A stretch of DNA of 64,000 bases. Source: Beroe ovata (lineage: Eukaryota; Ctenophora; Nuda; Beroida; Beroidae). Position 1 is the stretch's first letter. Each line of letters opens with the position of its first letter. Positions 50,966-61,939 of the stretch are shown piece by piece. Below the pieces are notes generated by a model that worked only from the letters and a program-made list of their open reading frames with translations, ran no database searches and had not been told where the DNA came from. A program made the position numbers and the translations under genes. The DNA lies in assembly GCA_946803715.1 (NCBI GenBank), contig CAMPET010000021.1, positions 330,216-394,215 of the forward strand, given 5' to 3'.

Positions 50966-53788
50966 ATGTCCAAAAAGGAGGAAGATTATCTAGCGCCCCT
51001 CCCTCCCCGACCAGCTTCAAAAGAAGGTCAGATAGATGTGAGCAGCACTCCAGCATTCAAAGCACTAAATGAGCTATTAGAAGCGGGACATGTCGGTTCA
51101 GAGAGGATAGCACAGCTCAAGTCTAAGTATTCTCAACTATACGATCATGTGAAGACTGCTAAAGAGAAGGAAACATCACTGCTTCAACAAGCCAAGCGTC
51201 TTAATGATCAGCTCAGTCAGCAGAAGCTCATGCTGGAGAATACAACAGAAGATCTGTCAAGTGGGGACCTCACCGAGGTGGGTCAGCTTCGTCAAACTCT
51301 CCTCAAACACACCAACAAACTACTCGAGAGTGAGCACAGAGTTGTTTCACTCAACTTCGAGATTGAGAGACTAAATGAGGAGGTTGCGGACAAAAAGGTA
51401 GAAGTAGAGAAATGTCCCAAACCTGGTTTAGCTGAGGCTCAGACAAAAGAAATTACTAAGGGCATCGAAGATCTCAAAGTAGAGGTTGCACAGAGGATTC
51501 ACGAAATCAGAAGGCTCACCGAAGAGCTAGCTGATAAGAGCAAGCAGACGGGGATAGAGCTGAAAGATGTTGAAAACAGTGGAGAAGAGCAGGCAAAACT
51601 GAAGGTGGAGTTAGTTCGGTGTCGTTCTGCTCCTGGCCATATCTCTAAGCAGACTGAAAGTCTCACTAAGCAATTGAGTGATGTACAAAACAAGAGAGAA
51701 TCACTAGAAGTTTTAGGGAATGAACTGACTGAAGAAACAACCAAACTGAACAACAAATACAATGAGATTATGAAGGAGCAAGTTGCTACTTCTCAGAATA
51801 TGGAAGTTGCTCAGAATCAGAAGGAAGCTTATGAGCGTCAATATGATACCTGTGTAAAGGACTTGGCCCTGTTGAAGGAAAGGGAGGCTGCTATTGTTGG
51901 GGATAAGGCTACTCAAGACCTGCAGCTGAAGCATGCACTGAGTGAATACAAATCTCAATACGAATTGCAAGCCCGAAGAGTAAGAGACAAGGATAAAGAA
52001 TTGAGAACTCTTCAAATTGCTGAGAAGCACCTCAAGATCGGCGAAGATCAGCTGAGTCTCGAGAAGCAAAGGTTCGACAACTACAAAGATGAACTGGATT
52101 CCTTCAACAGAGAGAGTGCTAAGCTACAAGAAAAGAGGAAGGAACTTCAACATGAAGTTGAGAACCTGAAACGTACTCTTGTGAAGCAGCTGAACCTTAC
52201 AGCTGCTGAGAGGCAAAGAATTGAATCTAGTCTGAGTGAAGAACGCCAATTGGTCTTGGATCTCGTTGAGTTTAGGGCAGCACTGCAGGAAATTACTAGG
52301 ATCACAAGTCTGAAAACTATCGAAAGGGATAATAAAGCTAGAGAGTATCTGAAGGCTGAAATGAGATTCCACAAAGCAAGGGAAGATATGAAAGCTAAGC
52401 AGCACGCTATTGAAGATGCCGCTAAAAAGACAGCTGAAATGCAAACACGACTCCGAGAGTTCGCTAAGATGTACAATGTCATCAAGAATGAACGGAATAA
52501 ATGTGTGAACCTAATCCAGACCTCGACGCAACGTGCTGGAGAGATGAGAGAGAAAATCAAAATTCTGCACAACGAAATAGAGATTTTACAACAATCAGCC
52601 AATAATAAAGATAGAAAAGTGAAGCAGGAAAAACGGAAATACGCCAGCATTGTTGTCTTACGTGATAATTTGCAGTTGGAGCTAGGTAAACAACGGTATC
52701 TAAAGGAGAGAATGAGAGAACAGGAGGAGAGAAAGAGACTCAATATCGACCGGCTCAACCAGATTATCAATATGGCTGAAGATGAAATGGTCAAACTCCG
52801 CAAACGATATGAGGCTGCTGTTCAGGAGCGCAATGACAGAGGAATTCATCTCATTGAAAGGAATGAAGAGGTTTGCATATTTTATGAGAAAGTTAATATT
52901 CACGATCAACTATTGGGTGAAGGAGCCGTCAGTATGCAAAATCAGGATGAGAATATCCGAGTTCTGGAGCTAGAAAAGAGAGAATTTCAGAGACAAATAG
53001 ACTTGCTTCGAAAACAAGTTCCAGACAAGGCAAATATCGAGAGTTCGCTGGTAAACTCTCAGATAGAATTAGCATCTACACAAGAAAAGCTTCATGATCT
53101 CGAAAAGAAACTCGAAACTCCCGAGAATGAGGGAAGAGTCAGACTGTTGAAGGGGAAAGATCCGGACCCTGAAAAACTGGAAGTTCAGTGTGAGAAACTA
53201 GAAGAACGCTTGGCTGAACAAGAGCAGAAACTTCTGGAGAAGGAGCTCATCCTTGAAGAGGAAACACGGCTTACTGACAGGGTATCTAAGAAAGTTGAGT
53301 TGGGGAAAATGGACACTTTGCAGCTTGCGAAACAAGTCAACGAATACCAACGCAAGTTGAGGGATGCAGCACCAAAAATGATGGCTATTGTTGCTGAACT
53401 GAGCATGAAGCAAGCAGAGACCATGAAGCTTCAACAGGAAGCATCCACAAAACGGTCAGAGGTGGAAGATGCTTACCGTAAGCTAGACATTGGCCTTCCT
53501 CCCACAGCAGAAGCAGAAGCAGAGTGGCAGAGATTAATTAGGGATGACGAAAACAAGGTTGCCAGACTCCAGCAGAAGAAGATGATGGAGGAAGAGTCCG
53601 AGCAGTACTCAGTTCCTGGAGGAGTGACAACAACAGCGGAACCTAGACCTAATGCTTACATTCCTGATGACCTGTCAGAACTGCCTGTTCCGAGGCCATA
53701 TGGCGCTCTTGCACCTTTCAAACCCACAGAACCAGGAGCTTGCATGAGGCACATAAGAAAACCAGTAGTGAAGCCCATCGAAATCTAG
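50966..53788 (+). CDS. CCDC146: CCDC146-like ciliary/centrosomal coiled-coil protein, single coding exon
   Basis: A 940-residue frame from ATG 50966 (MSKKEEDYL); the frame is open seven more codons upstream but an acceptor TAATGTTTCAG ends at 50953, so 50966 is the likely start. Residues about 40-900 are almost continuous coiled coil. Diagnostic CCDC146 blocks are RNEEVCIFYEKVNI, RLLKGKDPDPEKL, KMMAIVAELSMKQAETM, TTAEPRPNAYIPDDLSELPVPRPYGALAPFKP and the C-terminal EPGACMRHIRKPVVKPIEI, which match human CCDC146 (955 residues) to its last residues. CCDC146 is a centriole- and axoneme-associated microtubule protein needed for sperm flagella in mammals. All 2.8 kb of coding sequence is in one exon, unlike the many-exon vertebrate gene. 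It starts 582 bp after IFT52. Confidence 0.96.
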   Translation: MSKKEEDYLAPLPPRPASKEGQIDVSSTPAFKALNELLEAGHVGSERIAQLKSKYSQLYDHVKTAKEKETSLLQQAKRLNDQLSQQKLMLENTTEDLSSGDLTEVGQLRQTLLKHTNKLLESEHRVVSLNFEIERLNEEVADKKVEVEKCPKPGLAEAQTKEITKGIEDLKVEVAQRIHEIRRLTEELADKSKQTGIELKDVENSGEEQAKLKVELVRCRSAPGHISKQTESLTKQLSDVQNKRESLEVLGNELTEETTKLNNKYNEIMKEQVATSQNMEVAQNQKEAYERQYDTCVKDLALLKEREAAIVGDKATQDLQLKHALSEYKSQYELQARRVRDKDKELRTLQIAEKHLKIGEDQLSLEKQRFDNYKDELDSFNRESAKLQEKRKELQHEVENLKRTLVKQLNLTAAERQRIESSLSEERQLVLDLVEFRAALQEITRITSLKTIERDNKAREYLKAEMRFHKAREDMKAKQHAIEDAAKKTAEMQTRLREFAKMYNVIKNERNKCVNLIQTSTQRAGEMREKIKILHNEIEILQQSANNKDRKVKQEKRKYASIVVLRDNLQLELGKQRYLKERMREQEERKRLNIDRLNQIINMAEDEMVKLRKRYEAAVQERNDRGIHLIERNEEVCIFYEKVNIHDQLLGEGAVSMQNQDENIRVLELEKREFQRQIDLLRKQVPDKANIESSLVNSQIELASTQEKLHDLEKKLETPENEGRVRLLKGKDPDPEKLEVQCEKLEERLAEQEQKLLEKELILEEETRLTDRVSKKVELGKMDTLQLAKQVNEYQRKLRDAAPKMMAIVAELSMKQAETMKLQQEASTKRSEVEDAYRKLDIGLPPTAEAEAEWQRLIRDDENKVARLQQKKMMEEESEQYSVPGGVTTTAEPRPNAYIPDDLSELPVPRPYGALAPFKPTEPGACMRHIRKPVVKPIEI

Positions 53789-54419
53789 AAAAGATATCAG
53801 AGACATACAGGAGAGAGGGATCTGTCTTGTTGTTTATTAGAGTGAAGAGCAGGGATTTTAGATCGAGGAGATAAATGTTAGCTGTAGATAATTTGCATGT
53901 TGAAAATGTACAAATTCACTGTCAATAATTGCTGTCCAAGATCAGGAACCATAAACCATTCATTAAAGCAATTGAAGACCATTCATAATTATCAGAGGTG
54001 CTTTCCATTTTTATAGGGACAAATAACATCTAGATACCGAACTGGATTACTGTTTTGTGCTTAGTTGGTCAGTTACTTCACTTATCGTTGAACTGATTTT
54101 ATATCACTCCATGTTTTATTAACTTATCAACTAACTCAATTGGTATTGTTACTGAGGAAAAGAATGGTGTCAGACTATCAGATGTTTATTGTGTTAGGTG
54201 TCCTTCAGATATTTGTTTATACACTTTTTGTAAATAGTCAAACGTTGAATGTTGATTGTAATTTGTTTCCACAAGATTTTTCATCTCTCTGTCTTCTATT
54301 TCAAATTTCCAGTTCCATGATGGAGATGGATGAATCATTCATTGAATTTCTGTTAGGACTCCCAGGAACTAAATATTACTATTATTAACTCAATCTTATC
54401 CTAGCAGGGAACATAAGTA
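53789..54419. other. Spacer between CCDC146 and FPWE-repeat gene
   Basis: AT-rich. A frame at 54140-54388 is a run of hydrophobic codons without family features. A TATCCTAGCAG acceptor-like site is present just before the next ATG. Confidence 0.5.
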
Positions 54420-57364
54420 ATGACTTCATTTCCCTGGGAAAAGAAATCGACCTCCTCCAACCCCTGGGAACAGAGAGATAACTCCTCCTGGCAGAACAAG
54501 ATAGACACATCCTCATCATACAAATGGCAGTCTAGTCAAGGATATGGAAGCAATTATAACAGTCATGATGTTCCAAAGTCTGGCAGATTCCCTTGGGACT
54601 CGGGGCAAAGCAGTTATGGTGCAAATCCATTTGTTGAGCAGAGCTATGGTTCAAATCCCTTTGTACAAGATAGAAAGCAGAGTTTTCCATGGGAGTTGTC
54701 GCCTCCATCCGCTGCATCCCCTCCTGCCGCATCATCACCACCTTCCTCAGGGGGTAATCTATTCATATTCGGGAAAGATAAGCCCAAGAACAAGTCGAGC
54801 AGCGGTGGTGGCAGTTATAGTTCCTATTACAATGCGAGTAAAAATACAGAAACTCAGAAGACGTCAGCTCCTGGTCCTGCTTCCTATAGCTCATTTGTGG
54901 ATAAGAAGACACTGTTTCCCTGGGAGAAGGAGAGTAAACCAGAACACGACAGTTTAGAGGCCCAGATGAGTGATCTCCTGAAGTTTCCACAAGAAGAGAA
55001 AAAGGAAGTTGAGTCGAGTGAAAAGTCTACTGATACACCTGATAACGAAGCCGAGGATAGTAAAAGTGATGAGGCCAATATAAAACCAGAGGACCAACCT
55101 GATAAAGTAGACGTTATGGTACCCAAATCAGAGTCAGAAAAAGATGTGGTTACTCATGAAACATCGGCTGATGATAATAAAGAAGTTAAATCGGAAACTA
55201 AAGAAAACACAAATCCAATAACATCTCCAACTGGACCACTTTCTAGAAGTTCATCCCTTTCTAAACTCGCAACTAAGCCCACTGAGCGGGCAAAATCAGC
55301 GTCTAGTGTGCCCAGGCATATTAATAAAAAGTCTGAGATGCTTGCAAGAAATTATATGAGTGCCTATGCAAAGCCAAAAATATCTCCGAAGAAGAAAGTA
55401 GAAGAAGACCAGAAAGAAGAATCCAAACCGAGTGAGTGGTATACTGAGTACCAACCTATCGTCCCTGAAAAAATTTCGGCCGTTTTTTTGGTATCTGTGT
55501 GTCTCGTTGATTTTCACGTTTTGTTGTGTTTGCTGTCCACAGGTTTGAAATCATCATTTGGGCGTAGTTTAACGGCAAATATTGATTTTCTTTGCCCATA
55601 ACACCACGCATACCGTGACGCACAAAAAATAAAGAGTATGCTATAAAAGTCCATTAGTGAAGCGTAAACCTCAATTCTATCCCTAGAGTTGAGTTACAGG
55701 AAGGAGATATCGATCAGTGAATGGGTTTATCCTTCTCCTCCTGAGCCAGTTGACTGGAAAACTCGAGGTAATGTTGTTAAGTCATTTAAACTGCGGCCCA
55801 ACTGCGCAGGTGTGGCGATTTTGTGTGGCAAATCTTGTGTTTTGTTAGTTTGTCGTCGATGTTCGACATTAATTGCTCGTACGAGCCGAATTGAACATTC
55901 CGACAACGACGATTAATCTGTTGAGTTTCACTGTATGGACATGAACTTTTTTCCAGCTGAACAAGGCCTGCCTCTTCACACTTCACCTGCTGAACCTGAT
56001 ATCTCGGACCAAACATTGGACAGCACTAGTTTGAGAGAGGCGGCTTTCAAAAAGTGGGTTGCCAAAAAGAAAGAGAACAAGACGTTCAAGAAGTCTGATT
56101 TGGTCACTGTTATCAAAGATACGGAAAATGTACCTTCTGCAGACGATATTCGGCAGGTAAACTTATGTAGTTAATTGGACTGTAAGATAATCAAGAATTC
56201 GAGAAAATGTTTTATGTTTCTAAATTCTTAAATTCTATCTGTCTGCTTTTCCTACCTATCACTCTATCAGTAACAGGCTGACGTGAACAATTCGCCTCAG
56301 TTTGACACGAATAATTTGTCGTTCTTAAACCTTTAAATTCACCGTCCAACACAAAGAATATATTTCGATACAGTAGCAACCCTTGAGAGTCTGAAGAGCA
56401 ATTAACAGATTTTGATATTATTTTCTCTCACGAAGCAAATTTGATGTTATTTTTTGCGTCAACGTTTGTCCACTTGAATTCCAATAGGCAAAGTTTGAAG
56501 AGTGGTATAGATCTCGAGCAATCGAACTGGACAAGAAATCTAAGGAGAAGTCCAGAGAAGACGGCGAAAAATTGAAAAACGAAGAAATTGAGAGGGAGGA
56601 AAAGCGGAAGAATGAAGCTAAAGCTAGAAAATTATGGGAAGAGAAGGATAAGGAAACGAAGCAGAAGATAAAGGAAAGGAGGGAAGAGGAAGGGAAGAAA
56701 AAGTTAGAAGAGAAGAAAGCGTTGGAGGAAAAGAAGAAGAATGCGGACAAAACATTCCAGTCGTGGAAGAATCGGAAAGATCCGCTGATAAAAGACGACG
56801 CAAAGAAGAGGATGTTGGAGGAGAAGCGTAAGAAAGAGGAGGAGAGAGACGAGAAAGAGATGAAAGAAATAGAGGGACAGAAATCGTTTATTGCATGGTT
56901 AGTTTTCTACTAGGTTATTCACATACTATCGTACTAGGTTCCTGGCTTCAAATACATTTATCCTCTCTTGGATTATTAAGCTTCAAATGATTGAACCATA
57001 TATTGTTTTCTCTTGAATGACACTCTATCACAGGAAAGAGTCGAAAGAAATTCAGTTGCGCGACAAGAAGGCCGAAGTTGACCGAGCAAAAAGGGAGAAA
57101 GAACGGGAAGAAATGAAGGAGAAGCGACGAAAGGAGTCGGACCGAGCTAAGGCTATTCAGGAGTGGACAGCTCAAAAGGAGAAAGAAAAAGCTCAACTGA
57201 ACATCCCCGACCATATTTCCCCGTGGAAGAGTGGTGGAGGGAAAAGGGTCGTGATATCAAGGGATGAAATGTTGATGGCTAATTTGAAACACAAGAAAAA
57301 CCGGCAAAAGAAAGCGCCCAAGCGGAAAACATCTGGGGAATCGAAAGTGGAAATTGTTCGATGA
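54420..57364 (+). CDS. Coiled-coil protein with N-terminal FPWE motifs and C-terminal F-x-x-W-K repeats (CCDC34/MAP9-like)
   Basis: Five exons (54420-55431, 55687-55767, 55957-56156, 56488-56897, 57034-57364) give 677 residues. The first 180 residues are disordered and carry five [FN]PW[ED] motifs (FPWEKK, NPWEQR, FPWDSG, FPWELS, FPWEKE) plus two NPFV motifs. Residues about 185-300 are acidic. From about 385 onward it is a Lys/Glu coiled coil with AFKKWVAKK, KFEEWYRSR, TFQSWKNRK, SFIAWKESK, AIQEWTAQK, then HISPWKSG and a basic tail. This architecture resembles CCDC34, CCDC181 and MAP9 microtubule/ciliary proteins. The intron 55432-55686 contains a dispersed repeat also present at 16285-16395; the donor (CCGA/GTGAGT) makes the repeat non-coding. 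It is the last gene of the seven-gene run. Confidence 0.78.
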
Positions 57365-58536
57365 TACGGATTCGGTTCTCAGACACCTGAAAAGAATGTT
57401 CTCGCGAACTAAAATTTTGATTTATTTAACGTGTATTGCTGTGCAATGCTTATGTTTATGCTGACGATTAATAACGATGATTGATTTATTCAGATGTATA
57501 CAGTGTATGTATGACGTAATAATTAGCGATCAAACAGTGAGCACATGGTGTTATGATATTCAGGCATGCTCTACAGATTTTGATACGTGGAAATGTATGG
57601 AATTTGTATATACGAAAATGTACCTAAAAGTATTTGTAAATATTTATTGATGGTATCTCATAATTTATTCATTTCATTTATGACTCATGTGTGTTTGTTT
57701 ATCTATGATGAGAGATCGTTGACAAAAGACAGGTCACACTAATACTTCGTAATCATAATCACTGATTGCCAAATGGATCTGCCAAAAGGTCTGTCGATCC
57801 CAGTAGCCAAATCATTATGTAGGTAGGTTCCGACAACACAAGTGCTGCGGCCCGCCCTCTCACCTACACTAGTACTTGTTGACATAGCCGCAGCCAAGCA
57901 CCAATAGTGAGGGGTTAAGGTACCAAACGGGGATAACTCTCTCCAAGTATTTAACCACTATCTATCTCGTTAAGAGATTAAGTTTAAAACGTTAAGTGAT
58001 ACGATTAGCATTCAGTCAGAAAATCGTGTGATTGTCGTCGTCAGCTGAAGATGGAGGGTTAGAGGACTAGAGGAGGTTATAAATGAACAACATCCATAGA
58101 TGACACTATGATAGCCGCTATGTGTTCTATTAGGTGCAATCTTCATATTTTGAAAGGTGTCATCTCAAAATCTTGAAAGGTGCCAGTGCCATCTAAGTGC
58201 TTTCTGTGGTCTTATTTAGCTACATACCTTCTGGGACAGTGATACTTTGCATGTTTGGAACGCGCGCCGACATTTTCATGGAGCAATCAATTTTTGTGTG
58301 TCGTTTGTGCGGTAAAATTTCGTTCTAGTTTCGGTCGCGCGCAGCATTGTTTATTGTTTTACATTAAATTAAGTTAGATTGCAACAAGCATCCGTGATTT
58401 ATAGTTGAAATGGTTTAAATCCCGGGATTCAACCCAGATACCCAATACTGCCTACCTCATTACCAATCACTGTTCATTCCTGCAGCAAATTGCTGTGTTA
58501 GCATGGAAGGTACTGGAGTAGGTTACCTAGCAACGT
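57365..58536. other. Intergenic region downstream of the seven-gene run
   Basis: Contains a duplicated phrase cttgaaaggtg(c/t)ca.. near 58150-58190 and a small GC-rich patch near 58258-58345 of the kind seen in the mobile elements. No gene supported. Confidence 0.5.
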
Positions 58537-58609
58537 ATGGTACAACCCATGGTACAAGTGCCATTTCCAGATATGCCTGAGATCATGGAGGCGCAGTTTC
58601 ATGCTGAAG
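58537..58609 (+). CDS. Possible first coding exon, unidentified
   Basis: ATG at 58537 reads 24 codons (MVQPMVQVPFPDMPEIMEAQ...) to a good donor (GAAG/GTAAGA) at 58610, and an acceptor-like cattcctgcag ends at about 58485. An earlier ATG in another frame (58503) is short. No following exon could be joined; if real, the gene would span the GPCR on the opposite strand. Weak evidence. Confidence 0.2.
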
Positions 58610-58768
58610 GTAAGAACTTAACTTTTTCAGTATTCGCTTGTTTATGCTGCATTGAGAGTCGTATCATTGTCAGACAAAATCCAAAACCAATCAAAATAAA
58701 CATTGAACACTTTATACATAACAGTGATTTGAAGTCAATTCTTCATCAACGAATCAAAACTCGAACAT

Positions 58769-59800
58769 TCAAACAGTTGACGAGCTTTTTCGCGACTCTT
58801 TCGCGTTTGTGATGGAAGTAGCATACGTTCGACGTTTTGTCGATGACTTATTGACGCTTCTCTTCGTAGACTCCGTCCTCGATGGACGAAACAATCTCTT
58901 CGTTACAAAGTCCCTGAAGCTTTGTACTGTGAAGTAGTAAATGATAGGATTTACACTGTTATTAACGAACTTAACCAGCATACCGTATCTGTAGAGTGAT
59001 GTGTAGAGGAGATCTTCATGCAGGAATGGTTCTGCATTTGCCCGTATCCACTTTTCAGCAACAAAGTAGAACCCTATGGGCGAGTATGAGATGCAGAATA
59101 CAATAGAAACGGGAAGCATGGTAAGAATTGCCTGTTTGTTGGTTCCTGTCACTTTCTTCACGTAGAACAAGAGGCAGATAGTGGTGAGGAACACTATAGC
59201 AGTGGGGAGGAGAAGGAAGAGAGAGATGTTTAGTGGATCGAGCCACTCCCACATTCCCGGAGCAAAGGAATATGCACATCTGTAAGATCTGTAGTCGAAA
59301 TAGACACCCCTGTTCACAGCCTGCATAGGGTAGAGTATAGCTATCAGCCACACTATCGCACTTATTACCACTCCCGTCTTGAATGTTCTCAGCCGGGCGT
59401 ACAGCGGAAAGATTATGCAGGTAAGTTTGGAGATGTTCAGCGCACAGATCAGGTTGATATCAGTGAAAGCCAGGGCGTGCTGGAGGAAAGTGGATACGTG
59501 ACAGAGAGCATCATGTCCGTTCCCATAGGGCCACTCATTCCATACCAGAGATAGGCCCACCTGGAGTATTACAAACAGGGAGTACGCTAGATCAGCAATT
59601 GCTATGTTCCTGATTAGGACCACTGATATCCTGTCCAGTTTGATAGCTTTGTGCTTGAGACAAGCTGTCAGTACCACGATGTTACCGACAGTCGCTATGA
59701 CAGCAGCCGTGAAACAGTAAGATGCGAGTGAATATCGCAGGATCGGGTCGGATATCTCGTAGTACGTCTTGTTATCGGGGCCCACAATAATATCCTCCAT
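58769..59800 (-). CDS. Rhodopsin-like (class A) G-protein-coupled receptor, intronless
   Basis: A 343-residue frame on the - strand with ATG at 59800. Seven hydrophobic segments: TM1 with GNIVVLTACL, TM2 with NIAIADLAYSL (the class A L-x-x-x-D aspartate), TM3 ending NISKLTCIIFPL in place of DRY, TM4 VVISAIVWLIAILYP, TM5 LFLLLPTAIVFLTTICLLF, TM6 LTMLPVSIVFCISYSPIGF, TM7 KFVNNSVNPIIYYFTVQSF with intact NPxxY. Cys residues before TM3 and in the second extracellular loop can form the usual disulfide. NKT near the N-terminus is a glycosylation sequon. It shares AIKL after TM1 and the helix-8 start SFR with the receptor at 9727-10758. Ligand unknown. Confidence 0.92.
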   Translation of the reverse strand: MEDIIVGPDNKTYYEISDPILRYSLASYCFTAAVIATVGNIVVLTACLKHKAIKLDRISVVLIRNIAIADLAYSLFVILQVGLSLVWNEWPYGNGHDALCHVSTFLQHALAFTDINLICALNISKLTCIIFPLYARLRTFKTGVVISAIVWLIAILYPMQAVNRGVYFDYRSYRCAYSFAPGMWEWLDPLNISLFLLLPTAIVFLTTICLLFYVKKVTGTNKQAILTMLPVSIVFCISYSPIGFYFVAEKWIRANAEPFLHEDLLYTSLYRYGMLVKFVNNSVNPIIYYFTVQSFRDFVTKRLFRPSRTESTKRSVNKSSTKRRTYATSITNAKESRKSSSTV

Positions 59801-60710
59801 TACGAAAAACTGTTAGGGAGGGATAGCGAGTGACAAAACCTACATAACTGCTGGGGAGACTATTGTATGTGAATGATAATGGAGGTGTAGTTGGAATTCG
59901 TGCTGTTTACAGCAAGGCATGAGTGGTGTGATCCACACAAGCTCTCAATGATGAATTGCTGGATTGAGTGAGTGAGCACATGGTAATGCTGTTGTTCATT
60001 TGCATACCCTTCACACCCATACGGCATACCCCATGCCTTATTATACCCCCGGAAGACAGTGGTATTGTGATAACATGGCTGGTGCTGGTGACGTCACGAC
60101 TGTTAACATGAGATATGTTGTCACGTCATTGGTCAACCTAGCTTTATTAATTCATGATAGATAATTACAATATGATATTTCAAAAACTGGAGTAGAACTG
60201 GATTCATTGACAAGATATGGGCAAACATTATTACAACAACAATTAATACTCTTCGATCCCTGGCCCATTTTAATAGTTTATTATTCCAGTTCCAGCGCCA
60301 TGTGGGTAATTAAAGGAAGCCCAAACTTCTACTTTTACCTAGTAATGGGTAACACGTGTGGAGTCTTATAAACCATTGAACCTGTTTAATGAACTTAATC
60401 AACATTAGTCGAACCGTATTATAATCCATCATCTACTGCAGCTCCCCTTACACCCGGACACTTATGAATTTGCAAGAGTTAGCTGTAAATTACTGTAAAA
60501 CTCAGTCATGAATTTCTGCCGGTGGTCTATCACATTTCCATGATGATGATTTCCATTATGATGAACATCGGCTCGGTCCCTGTATAGACATGTAATTACA
60601 GACCTTATTAACTTTGTCGTCGCGTTCTCAAACGAAATGATTGGGTCTATCGAGATTAATTACGAGTAAAAGCATGCTACTTCTATAATGATAGCTGTAT
60701 TCACTATGAT

Positions 60711-61145
60711 ATGTATATTATGCAGCTCGAATGCAAACACAAGGATGAAGCAGGGAGAGTGGAAGTGTTTGTTTTTTCCGAAAGAGAACCGCTGACCGAG
60801 CCACCTGCTGTGTGATATTCACATCACACATATTCCAATCTGGGGCAGGTGGAGTCGCTATGATCTGTGCACGGCGGACTAACCGACACGGTCTCTGTCT
60901 ACGAGAGCAGTGTGTCTGCGGCGAGTCTAGCGGTGCCCTACGACACAAAATTCATAATATGGAAAGTGAGCACATGTAAAGAGAGCTCACTCCAATATCA
61001 TCCACGACAGGAAATGAGAGTTTTACAAGCAGTATATGCTTTTTTTTGTGAATTTATCAGCCAGAACAGTCACCTATCAGTGATTATTTACCAAATTAAC
61101 GCCCCCATGAGTAGTTTGCTGCAGCATGATCAGCCATTGTTGTGA
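60711..61145 (+). pseudogene. Possible interrupted coding segment (two in-frame TGA)
   Basis: From ATG 60711 one frame stays open to the TGA ending at 61145 except for TGA at 60813-60815 and 60861-60863. The pieces on each side look protein-like (LECKHKDEAGRVEVFVFSE; DTVSVYESSVSAASLAVPYD), and a good donor follows WK at 60965 (GTGAGC). It could be a decayed exon, two exons with misplaced boundaries or chance. I do not recognise the protein. Confidence 0.25.
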
Positions 61146-61939
61146 TCTCCCATTCGGTGTTTCCTTCCTGATGACCGCTGTAATACTTCCTAGATGAACG
61201 TCTTTCCATTGGGTGAGCAGAAAATGTTCTCGAGTCACCAATTACCATTGGTCCCTACTAATGTGATGGGAATTGATTTTAAAGATCAACATAGGCCATA
61301 TGGATGAAATATATTAAAGCTTTTTTAATGATATCATTACTCTTGCTAAAGAAGTAACTGTTATATAACTTTGATTATATAGGACGATGTTTATAACATG
61401 CAAGACAGGGGATTGTATAATGATAGTCATACTTATTACCTCAACAATATTGAAATGCTCAGTGCTCACTGAGATTCAGTATACAAATGAAAACAAATAC
61501 AGTGAATTTGATTTTTTGCGTTCATTCTCAGGTACAATTTATGCTGTTACGTTTAGTATACACTTTCGTTCTTCTACACATAATATTATGCCTGATATGA
61601 ATTATGCGACAGAATTATCGTTTCCCAAGAAATTCTTCTTATTATCCAGTATGCATTCCACTGAGGTTTATATCCACTATCCAGCTAACTGAGCTTGTTT
61701 TGCGCTCCGCGTAATAAAGATACTAATTAGTCTTCATTTTTGTCTAGAGTAGAAAATGATAATTCGAATCTCTTTGTAATATTTAAGTAATTGTACACAT
61801 TTTGCACTTGGCAAACCTTCCGTAAGTGTCATCATCGGAATATATAGCAGGATTCATTTCCAGTTAAATCACACATCCACTGTACTGTTATGTATTGACT
61901 CGCTCGCGTCCACTTCTCATCACCTCTGCGAGTCACGCG

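Noticed and set aside
60813-60863. Selenocysteine or reassigned TGA codons
   Set aside because: Other genes here (GINS4, MINDY4, REEP5) clearly end at TGA, there is no Cys-x-x-U context, and no SECIS-like structure was identified.
60718-60948. 76-codon frame on the - strand
   Set aside because: Arg/Cys/Pro-rich with no recognisable feature and overlapping a more protein-like (though broken) + frame.
61387-61692. 101-codon frame with a hydrophobic start, possible small secreted protein
   Set aside because: No cleavage-site, cysteine pattern or homologue recognised; AT-rich codon use; no acceptor before the ATG.
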